From the NCBI RefSeq assembly GCF_045446075.1, contig NZ_JBJJBQ010000003.1:186001-250000 (forward strand): DNA of 64,000 bases. Direction: 5' to 3'. The notes beneath the pieces were generated by a model. That model had not been told where the DNA came from. It saw nothing but the letters and a program-made list of their open reading frames with translations, and ran no database searches. Made by a program: the position numbers and the translations under genes. The DNA is from Flavisericum labens (GTDB taxonomy: Bacteria; Bacteroidota; Bacteroidia; Flavobacteriales; Flavobacteriaceae). This document shows, in pieces, positions 34,145-41,875 of the stretch (position 1 is its first letter; each line of letters begins with the position of its first letter).

Positions 34145-35149
34145 TTATCTTTTTATTGCTCCCGAAGTGTCTCCTTCCATTAAGTCTATTACGTTTTCTA
34201 ATGATACTAAATTTACGTCTCCAGGAACGGTATGCTTGAGAGCACAAGAAGCTGTTGCAAAATTCAAAGCCTGTAGATCGTCATCATAATGCAAAAGACC
34301 ATAGATTAGACCAGAAGCAAAGGCGTCGCCTGTGCCAACACGGTCAATCACATGGGAGATGTTCAATAATTCGGCCTTTATGTAGTCCTCGCCATTCCAT
34401 ATTTTTCCTTGTATTTGCTGGTGCGAAGCGCTTATGGACTTCCTTGTTTTTCTAACTACTTTTTCAATTTTTGGAAATTTATCCATGAGCTTTTCTGCTG
34501 AATCCTGGAATTTCCTACCAACTTCACCAATCCCAAACATCTCATTGATTCCACGCGAGCTAGTGATTACAATATCACAATTTTTCACCAACTCTGGCAT
34601 TACTTCTTGCATGGTCTTTCCATATTTCCACATATTCTTTCGTGAATTAATATCCCCAGAAACTTTTATGCCCATTTTGTTGGCTGTTTTAATGGCTTCT
34701 AAACAACACAATGCAGCACCTTCCGAAATGGCGGGGGTGATTCCGGTCCAATGGAACCAGTCAGCATCTTTAAGAACGTGTTCCCAGTCTATCATTGATG
34801 GTTCAATTAAAGAGAAAGCGGAACCTTCCCTTTCATAAATGACCTCACTTGGCCGATGTACAGCGCCTTTTTCGAGAAAATATTTCCCCATCATTTTGTC
34901 GCCATAAAACACATGTTCTGTGCTTAACCAATGTTTGCGTAAAAATTGAGTGGCCGCTCTTCCAAGTGCATTTTCGGGAAAGCGGGTAACATGGGCTGCT
35001 TTCATGCCGAGGTAGGCACATGAAATGGCTACATTCGCTTCGCCACCTCCATAAACAAGTTCCAGAGAATTTGCTTGGGCGAATTTTGAATAGCCAGGTG
35101 GGGATAGGCGCATCATGACTTCTCCAAATGTGATTAGTTTTTTGGGCAT
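34145..35149 (-). CDS. kdgK: 2-dehydro-3-deoxygluconokinase (PfkB family)
   Basis: The 334-residue PfkB sugar kinase opens ITFGEVMMRLSPPGY, has GGGEANVA near residue 34 and the anion-hole motif DRVGTGDAFASGL near 272-284, with the catalytic Asp in GTGDA. The SPPGY opening matches KDG kinases. It would phosphorylate KDG, the product of the UxuA at 6985-8142. It stands alone on the minus strand. Another 2-keto sugar is the alternative substrate. Confidence 0.85.
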   Translation of the reverse strand: MPKKLITFGEVMMRLSPPGYSKFAQANSLELVYGGGEANVAISCAYLGMKAAHVTRFPENALGRAATQFLRKHWLSTEHVFYGDKMMGKYFLEKGAVHRPSEVIYEREGSAFSLIEPSMIDWEHVLKDADWFHWTGITPAISEGAALCCLEAIKTANKMGIKVSGDINSRKNMWKYGKTMQEVMPELVKNCDIVITSSRGINEMFGIGEVGRKFQDSAEKLMDKFPKIEKVVRKTRKSISASHQQIQGKIWNGEDYIKAELLNISHVIDRVGTGDAFASGLIYGLLHYDDDLQALNFATASCALKHTVPGDVNLVSLENVIDLMEGDTSGAIKR

Positions 35150-35328
35150 ACCTTTTAGTTTAGTTTATTGTTTTTGTTTAGAACGGTAAGCTAACATCAT
35201 TCTTCAGTAATCATAAATTTAGTAAAAAAGAATTTAAACCCTAAAAAGGAATATTATAAGTAATGAACTGAAGACGCTTTTGTCATATTGATTTAGGTGA
35301 GAAAATAATGTTTTAGAATAAAGGTTAA

Positions 35329-36387
35329 TCATTTTGAAAAATTATAACCAATTCCAAAAAGTATGGTGTGCGAAAAAGTTTCGTGCCTATATTCACTTTT
35401 TAGCATTAAGCCTTTATAAAGGTCTGCTTCAATGCCTCCTCCAAATAAAAAGCTTATTCCGAAGTCTTTTTGAAACCCTTTTTCTAAATCAAACCTTTTA
35501 TCGCTGCTATTTCGCCTTAAGTAGCTAACATTTGGTCCAGCAAATAAATATGGGCGGATATTTTTGTTTAGTAAATTTTGTTGAAACTGTATCGGTACAG
35601 ATATTAACGATTGATCTATTTCAAGATTCAATGCAGAATATTGGTAGTTAAAATAATTAAGGCCTATATTTATTGACGTACTTCTGCTTATTTTAGGATT
35701 GAATATTCTATATATAGCTTGGAAAAAGTATTCTTGTTCGTTTTTTCCGGTTCCGGCGCCAGCCATGATGATAAAATGCCTAATTGTTTTTTCTATGTAT
35801 CTAATATCTCTGCTTTCAAAACCTTTTAAAGTATTGAATTTAGTTATGACTTCGATAAAATCCCTTTCGCTAAACGAAACATCGGTATTGTTTTCCCTTA
35901 ACATGTTTTCTGTAACCAAGTTTAAGATTCCATAGTAGTTGTACCTGGTTATTTTTGAATCTCCTGTTTTTAGTTCGTCTTTCTGTAAAGCAAAATTTTC
36001 CTTGCTTTTGGAAACGATATAGAAAGTGGAAGATTTATAGATGCTTTTATATAATGCCGTTTCGCCTTCAAGAATCAAGTTGGCAAAAACAGAGATTTCT
36101 TCTTTCTTATTGTTTATTTTCACTTTTAATAAATCAAATATTTTCCCTGTTTTAGTTCTGAATGATTTTAAATCTGAAGTGTTAAAAATATTACTTTCAT
36201 CATCTTCAAGGTTTGTTTTAAACGAAACATTACAAGAAAACCCCTTTAAGTCATCAGTTTTAATATATCCGCGAAGTGTATCGTTATTGGTTTTTACTAC
36301 AAATCCTTTTTCATATAATTCTTTAAGTTGGGCATTCATCAAACAAGTGAATAAAAAAAACGACAGGATGATAAAGTTTTTGAGCAT
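35329..36387 (-). CDS. Hypothetical outer-membrane protein
   Basis: The 352-residue protein has a signal peptide (cleavage near MNAQ), an N-terminal half of short hydrophilic strands with GYIKTDD, and a C-terminal half of alternating aromatic beta-strands ending YRHETFSHTILFGIGYNF, like a small porin-type barrel (about 215-352). I do not recognise the family. It is flanked by noncoding spacers and seems monocistronic. Confidence 0.75.
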   Translation of the reverse strand: MLKNFIILSFFLFTCLMNAQLKELYEKGFVVKTNNDTLRGYIKTDDLKGFSCNVSFKTNLEDDESNIFNTSDLKSFRTKTGKIFDLLKVKINNKKEEISVFANLILEGETALYKSIYKSSTFYIVSKSKENFALQKDELKTGDSKITRYNYYGILNLVTENMLRENNTDVSFSERDFIEVITKFNTLKGFESRDIRYIEKTIRHFIIMAGAGTGKNEQEYFFQAIYRIFNPKISRSTSINIGLNYFNYQYSALNLEIDQSLISVPIQFQQNLLNKNIRPYLFAGPNVSYLRRNSSDKRFDLEKGFQKDFGISFLFGGGIEADLYKGLMLKSEYRHETFSHTILFGIGYNFSK

Positions 36388-36602
36388 AGTTGGTTTTTTG
36401 TGATATTATTTAAATAATAGTGCCAGTAGATGTACGAGAATTAAAAGTATTGGTTTACTAAGCCAAAGTAGATAAAAAATATTTTAGAAGCATTCTAAAT
36501 TGTAAGAAAAATAACTAAAATTTTCTTAAAAAAGATGGAATATTCAACTTAAAAGAATCCGTTAAGTTGTCATTGGTAGTAATTGTAAGGTTGTTACTCC
36601 AT

Positions 36603-37583
36603 TTATGGTGCATAAAATTCAATACTCCATATTCCTCTTACTTGATTTTCAGAATAGCCTATAGCACGGTCTTTAGGGTATAATTTCAATATTTTTTCTG
36701 CAATTTCAGGATTTATGTCTATGCTTGTACCATGGCATTGCAGGCACATTGAGTTGGTAACAATGGGGTAATAAAAATGAACTTTACCATCTCTTTCAAT
36801 TACAGTAGGTTGAATGGTATTGTTTTGGCTGACTTCTTTTTTATAAAGATCTATATATTGCAATTCTTCACTATTAGCATTGTTGTTTGGGTTTCTGTAT
36901 TTGTCTGAAACTCTTTTGATTTTTGCATTATTGCTAACCGACATACTATCGGTTAGTGGTATGGCCCTAATGTTACAAAATTCTAAGGCTTCAAGAGCAC
37001 CTTTTGTTTGTATGGCACCTATTAAATTTTTTCCCAAAACTTTTTTTGTAGAGAGGGCATATTCCAAACCTAAGCCCTCTAGGGTTTTTTCTGTTTCGTT
37101 CAGTACTGATGTTTTGCGCCCTGTGTTGTAGTTTTTAAACCCTTTTTCTTTGATGTGGTCTTTAAACCAAGCAGGCTCTTCAATTTGATAATCATATAAA
37201 TATTCCGCAATTTTTTCAGCCGTTCCCATAGGAAAAGCTTGTTTTGGCATCAGACCGAATCTTCTAACCGCTCCATAAAGAATAGCATTATCCTTATTCG
37301 GGTTATTTGTAAACGCAGTAAAGGCATCAACGAAATCTTCCTTAGAGTTGTAATAGTCTAAATAACGGGCTTTAATGGCGACCATTGGGGGCGCAATTCT
37401 TCCGTTGCCTTCGGGGGCCTGAGCGTTATGGCACACGTAGCAATACGTTTCCATAAGTTTTTTGCCAGGAGGCTCGGACCTAATTTGGCTAATGTCTTGG
37501 GGAAAAGCGGTTGTTTTAGACTTTTCAATGTTGTTGCAGCCCATAAGCAGCAAGCTCAGAACGAAAATTTGTATTAGTTTCAT
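36603..37583 (-). CDS. Lipoprotein with cytochrome c and Tll0287-like (DUF3365) haem domains
   Basis: The 326-residue protein is a lipoprotein (Cys16 after LLMG). Residues 40-145 form a class I cytochrome c with CYVCH at 48-52. The C-terminal part (about 160-326) fits the DUF3365/Tll0287-like PAS-type haem domain and holds CLQCH at 280-284. Thus two covalent haems are likely. It should be periplasmic, on the outer face of the inner membrane or on the outer membrane. It is 93 bases downstream of a di-haem cytochrome c. Electron partners are unknown. Confidence 0.85.
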   Translation of the reverse strand: MKLIQIFVLSLLLMGCNNIEKSKTTAFPQDISQIRSEPPGKKLMETYCYVCHNAQAPEGNGRIAPPMVAIKARYLDYYNSKEDFVDAFTAFTNNPNKDNAILYGAVRRFGLMPKQAFPMGTAEKIAEYLYDYQIEEPAWFKDHIKEKGFKNYNTGRKTSVLNETEKTLEGLGLEYALSTKKVLGKNLIGAIQTKGALEALEFCNIRAIPLTDSMSVSNNAKIKRVSDKYRNPNNNANSEELQYIDLYKKEVSQNNTIQPTVIERDGKVHFYYPIVTNSMCLQCHGTSIDINPEIAEKILKLYPKDRAIGYSENQVRGIWSIEFYAP

Positions 37584-37676
37584 TGCAAGAGTAATTTGTA
37601 CTACAAATATCTTACAAAAACAACACTTTGAAAGTCACTAATGTTACTTAGGTGGTGGTTTTATATAAAGTGTTGT

Positions 37677-38636
37677 TTAGTTGTAAATGGACCTTTCCAC
37701 CTTGTTTTTTACAGGCGGTATGGTTTGCAGGTATTCAAATATAGCGCCCGCCTCTTTGTCAGTTAACTGGGTGTACGGCATCATGGGGTATTGAAGTGCG
37801 TTTTCGCCTTTTTTAATACCATATTTTACGGTGTTAATAAAGTCTTCTTTTGTCCAATTCCCAATTCCAGTTTCTTTATCGGAAGTTAAATTTTGGGTCA
37901 GCATCACCCTTCCGTGTTCATCTAAAGGTTTATTGCCCCCAGCAAAATAGCCCTTACTTAAAGTAGGGTCTAAGTAGTTGTTGGTTTTAAAATCTGCTGA
38001 ATGGCATGAAAAACAATCCAGGTTGTGTGCTAAATATTTCCCTAATTCCACTTCATTAGTCGGGTTAGGTAATTCAATTTTTTCGGTTGGCATCTCAAAT
38101 GGTTTAAATGCCATACGGCAAAGCAGTTTGGTTAAAAATGAAGGTTTCGTTGGTATGTCTGGTGTGGCATTAGCGACAACCATGTGATTGTCTGATTTTA
38201 AAAACGAAATTATGGCGTTAATATCTTCGTCGGCCATAGTTGGTAACTTTGCCATATACGGCGGACTATACTGTCCATTTTTTTTAATCCCTGTTCTTAA
38301 TAGATATACCAGTTCTCCATCAGTCCAATTCCCAATGCCGTATTGTTTATCTTGTGTTATATTTTGTGAATAGACCTCACCAAATTCTGGCGGGGCATCA
38401 AGCATTCTTTTTCCCGTTAGTTTTCTTGTTTCTGAGTTCATGTGACAATTTGCACATAGCATCATCGTCAATTTCTTTCCGCGTTCAATAGATTCTGGTG
38501 AGCTTTGTGCTTGGAAATTAACTTTTTCAATGGCGTAAGAAGGGATGTCTGTGATACCCACATATAAAAGAAAAACACCAACTGCCCCTATTATAATTGC
38601 AGCAATAATTCCTGAAATCTTTAAATATTTCTTCAT
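37677..38636 (-). CDS. Membrane-anchored di-haem cytochrome c
   Basis: The 319-residue protein has one N-terminal membrane anchor (about 6-28) and two cytochrome c domains, CANCH at 61-65 and CFSCH near 208-212, each with YM/MP methionine candidates downstream. It resembles the di-haem electron donors found beside alcohol or aldehyde dehydrogenases (AdhB-like). Here no dehydrogenase is adjacent; the next gene is a mono-haem + Tll0287 lipoprotein. It should move electrons in the periplasm. Confidence 0.88.
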   Translation of the reverse strand: MKKYLKISGIIAAIIIGAVGVFLLYVGITDIPSYAIEKVNFQAQSSPESIERGKKLTMMLCANCHMNSETRKLTGKRMLDAPPEFGEVYSQNITQDKQYGIGNWTDGELVYLLRTGIKKNGQYSPPYMAKLPTMADEDINAIISFLKSDNHMVVANATPDIPTKPSFLTKLLCRMAFKPFEMPTEKIELPNPTNEVELGKYLAHNLDCFSCHSADFKTNNYLDPTLSKGYFAGGNKPLDEHGRVMLTQNLTSDKETGIGNWTKEDFINTVKYGIKKGENALQYPMMPYTQLTDKEAGAIFEYLQTIPPVKNKVERSIYN

Positions 38637-38797
38637 CTTAATTTATTGGTAAGATAGGTAAGAAGGGATTTTGAGGAGATTAAATTTACATTTTTTAAAA
38701 TTTGTATGCAAGTTTGTGTAATTGGGCCTTTTTATAGAAATAAAGAATAGACCCGGATAATTGCTGATATAAAGAGTTGGGCGTTTTTGTTTGCTTA

Positions 38798-40354
38798 CTA
38801 TTTATTATGCTTTATAAAATTAATATTATCCGTCTGCGGAGTTTCATTGGGAAAGGCAAAATTTTTATAATCGGAAATGATATTGATGTTTTCCATTGAA
38901 ATATTTTTGCTTTCAAGGATGTCTACGATACTATCGGGTGTGGCTATTTGGGTATTTTTAACCGTTATGTTTTTACCGTCATGAATAATGGCCAAATTAG
39001 AGCATTTAGCGTCTACATTGTCAATAGTTAAATTGGTAAGTGGCGACTCCGGTATGCCGTAAATCTTTAAAAAGTGGCTGCCGTTTTCAATAATAATATT
39101 GCTTATGGAAATATCGCGATAAAAAGGTGTTAACGCATTAACTTCTCTTGCTGGCAGGCGCTCGGCTAATTCACCAACATAGGCAGGTGTGCCTAACATA
39201 TCCCATTTTATGCAAGTGGCTTCTAGATTCATTCGTATCCTGTCGTAAAATAAATGTTCACCGCCGCCACCTCTAGGACGTCGCGTTTTAAATCGGATAC
39301 CGACTACCGTGCCTTCAAAAACGCAATCGTGAACATAGAGATTTCGAATTACACCAGCGGTTTCACTTCCGCAGGTAATGCCACCGTGCCCTTTTTGTGC
39401 CAAACAATAGCGCACTACTATATTTTCGGTAGGTTTGTTCACTTTTAATCCGTCCTCGCCACGACCCGATTTCATAGTAAAACAATCGTCACCCGTATTT
39501 AAAGTACAATATTCAATAAGCACATTTTTTGAAGATTCCACATCAATGCCATCGCCACGAGGAATACCATATGAATCAACATAAATCCCACGGATAATCA
39601 CATTGTTGCAATAAGTAGGGACAATGTTCCAAAATGCGGTCTTTTCCAATGAAACACCTTCGATGTAAACATTTTTGCAATTGATGGGTGAAATGAATTT
39701 TGGGGGTAAAATCCAGTCTTCTTGAGAACCATCATGAATACGTTCTTCAGCAGGTTTTGATAAATCCACTAAACTTTCAATAGGCTGAGTGTAGGAGCGT
39801 TCTTTTATTTCGCCTGCAAAAGGACCAATAAGTTTTCCTTTTCCTGTTAAAGCGATGTTGTTTTGTCCATTAGCATAAATGCATGAGCCTAAAGACATCA
39901 CTTCCAAACTTTCCACACGCGTAAAAACTGCCGGTTGGTAATCTTTAACATCGGTGCTAAAGCGAAGGGTGGCACCTTCTTCAATATGCAGGTTAACGTT
40001 GCTTTTTAGTGAAATCCGACCTGTTTTCCATTCGCCTTTGGGAATAATTACGGTTCCGCCACCAACTTCCGAAAGTTCATCTATAGCACCTTGAACTAAA
40101 TCCGTTACCAGTTCATTTCCATTTGCAGTAAGCTTCTCAATTAGATTTATGGTTGCATCAGGAAAAGTTGGTTTTTTAAAAGAGGGCATGTTAAACGGTG
40201 CCGATACGGGTGCGATGGTATCTGGCATAACCAAATGGCCGACTTGTTCTTTGGTTGGTATATCATCCAGCAGGCTATAATCAGGGCCGGCTTGGGTAGC
40301 TTGTTCGCAGCTTAAAGCTAATACTAAGGTGAAAAAAGCGATTAAAAGTCTCAT
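38798..40354 (-). CDS. Glycoside hydrolase family 28 (polygalacturonase-like), lipoprotein
   Basis: The 518-residue protein is a lipoprotein (Cys16 in LALSC) with a GH28 right-handed beta-helix. Catalytic motifs are NTGDDCF, GHGGITCGSE, and RFKTRRPRGGG, which correspond to the NTD, DD, GHG and RIK motifs of polygalacturonases. It should cleave galacturonan or rhamnogalacturonan. No SusC/SusD is near, so it is not part of a recognisable PUL here. Exo or endo mode is not determined. Confidence 0.93.
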   Translation of the reverse strand: MRLLIAFFTLVLALSCEQATQAGPDYSLLDDIPTKEQVGHLVMPDTIAPVSAPFNMPSFKKPTFPDATINLIEKLTANGNELVTDLVQGAIDELSEVGGGTVIIPKGEWKTGRISLKSNVNLHIEEGATLRFSTDVKDYQPAVFTRVESLEVMSLGSCIYANGQNNIALTGKGKLIGPFAGEIKERSYTQPIESLVDLSKPAEERIHDGSQEDWILPPKFISPINCKNVYIEGVSLEKTAFWNIVPTYCNNVIIRGIYVDSYGIPRGDGIDVESSKNVLIEYCTLNTGDDCFTMKSGRGEDGLKVNKPTENIVVRYCLAQKGHGGITCGSETAGVIRNLYVHDCVFEGTVVGIRFKTRRPRGGGGEHLFYDRIRMNLEATCIKWDMLGTPAYVGELAERLPAREVNALTPFYRDISISNIIIENGSHFLKIYGIPESPLTNLTIDNVDAKCSNLAIIHDGKNITVKNTQIATPDSIVDILESKNISMENINIISDYKNFAFPNETPQTDNINFIKHNK

Positions 40355-40465
40355 GGGTTTAGTTTCGATTTCTGGTATGTAAAAATATAGGGTTTCTATG
40401 AACGGAAACCTAAATTTTGTTCATTGTTTTTTCTTGTAATAGTTGTGTCGTTACTCTGCTTTCAA

Positions 40466-41125
40466 TTAAAACACTTGATACAATTTGGTTACAATTCGCC
40501 CCTTGCCGTTTGCTAGTATATGTTCGCCAAAACATAGCTCTACCTTAATCTTAAAATTAAAAGGCGCTTTTAAAATATCGACACCACTGTTTTTCTTAAT
40601 TCTGATACCTTGTCCAGAAATAATATCCAAATTGGGCAAAAAATCTCCCAAAGGAATATGTTCGCTAAGAATGACATATTTATAATGGGACAATTTGTTT
40701 AATATGTTTTGTATTTCTGAATTAGGTAAATGCTGAAGTACCTGCCTTAAAATAAGACAATCTGTCGAAGGGAGTTCATCTTTTGAAATATCTAGGCAAC
40801 GGAACTCTAAGTTGTTTGCTTGGTAAATGATTTTGTTGCGTTCAATTAGTTTTTCAACAATATCTACGGCTATATATTTTTGCGAATATTTAGAGAGATG
40901 TTTACCTATATTAAAATCGCCACAGCCCAAATCGCAAATTTTTAGAGGTTCTTTGAAAGACTTTAAAAAAGCAACGACGGTTTCCAAATACGGCTTTACG
41001 ATTTCTTGGTCGTGTGAACCAAAACCAGAATAAAAATCAAATTCTGTTCCGCCCCAAAGATGCCTATCGTAAATTTGTTCCATTACCGCTTTGGTGGGCC
41101 ATGGTGTTTTGGTTTTTTGTGCCAC
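40466..41125 (-). CDS. SAM-dependent methyltransferase
   Basis: The 219-residue protein has the class I SAM-binding motif ICDLGCGDFNIG near residue 61 and the ILRQVLQHLPN post-motif. The N-terminal IYDRHLWGGTEFDFYSGFGS is seen in small unassigned methyltransferases. Substrate unknown. The start lies directly after the trmH-type stop (no gap), so the two are co-transcribed. Confidence 0.87.
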   Translation of the reverse strand: MAQKTKTPWPTKAVMEQIYDRHLWGGTEFDFYSGFGSHDQEIVKPYLETVVAFLKSFKEPLKICDLGCGDFNIGKHLSKYSQKYIAVDIVEKLIERNKIIYQANNLEFRCLDISKDELPSTDCLILRQVLQHLPNSEIQNILNKLSHYKYVILSEHIPLGDFLPNLDIISGQGIRIKKNSGVDILKAPFNFKIKVELCFGEHILANGKGRIVTKLYQVF

Positions 41126-41665
41126 TTACTTTCTGATTTCTGAAAGTTTACTAAAAACATCCCAAACCACAACGCCACAACTCACCGAAATGTTCAAGGA
41201 ATGCTTACTTCCAAATTGTGGGATTTCAATCACTACATCACTGGCAGATACCACATTCTGGGTCACACCTTTTACCTCGTTGCCAAAAACTAAGGCGTAC
41301 TTGGTTTCGGGTTCAACTTTAAAATCGTTGAGCATAGTGGCGTTTTCAACTTGTTCGATGGAGCATACTGTAATCCCTTCCGTTTTTAATTGTTCAATAA
41401 TCTCTAAAGTATCCTCGGCATACTCCCAATCAACTGTGTCAGTACTTCCCAATGCTGTTTTATGTATGTCTTTGTGCGGTGGTTTTGCTGTAATGCCGCA
41501 GAGATAAATTTTTTCAATTAAAAAAGCGTCGCTCGTTCTAAACACGGAACCGATGTTGTTTAAACTTCTAATATTGTCTAAAACAACAATGATGGGTGCT
41601 TTTTTTGCTTCCTTAAAAGCATCGACGCTCAGTCGGTCTAATTCGCTATTTTTTAATTTTCGCAT
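41126..41665 (-). CDS. TrmH-family (SpoU) RNA 2'-O-methyltransferase
   Basis: The 179-residue protein is a SPOUT methyltransferase with motif 1 NIGSVFRTSDAF, motif 2 LVFGNEVKGV, and motif 3 IPQFGSKHSLNISVSCGVVVWD, containing the trefoil knot residues. It should 2'-O-methylate tRNA or rRNA. Specificity (tRNA Gm18 or 23S rRNA) cannot be read. It is co-directional with the adjoining methyltransferase. Confidence 0.92.
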   Translation of the reverse strand: MRKLKNSELDRLSVDAFKEAKKAPIIVVLDNIRSLNNIGSVFRTSDAFLIEKIYLCGITAKPPHKDIHKTALGSTDTVDWEYAEDTLEIIEQLKTEGITVCSIEQVENATMLNDFKVEPETKYALVFGNEVKGVTQNVVSASDVVIEIPQFGSKHSLNISVSCGVVVWDVFSKLSEIRK

Positions 41666-41684
41666 TTTGTTTAATTCAAGTCAT

Positions 41685-41755
41685 TGCGAGGACGAAGGAC
41701 ATGGCAATCTTTTTAAGGGATGCTTCGACTGCCCTCAGCATGACAAAGTAGTATT
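41685..41755. repeat. Dispersed intergenic repeat-like sequence
   Basis: TCATTGCGAGGACGAAGGAC is followed by GGCAATCTTT and then GATGCTTCGACTGCCCTCAGC. These phrases are of the kind widely dispersed in intergenes of Bacteroidota and other bacteria. No ORF runs through. It lies between trmH and mutS. Confidence 0.5.
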
Positions 41756-41875
41756 GTTGAAATCTCATTTAAATTGTAGATAACTTATAAACTATCAACT
41801 TCAAAAAACATGAAATTAATAGTACATTGCATGCTACAATTTTGTCAAAAATAACATTAAAAAATCACTTTACCA

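Noticed and set aside
38798..40354. Full polysaccharide utilisation locus around the GH28
   Set aside because: No SusC/SusD pair, no hybrid two-component regulator and no other glycosidase adjoins it.
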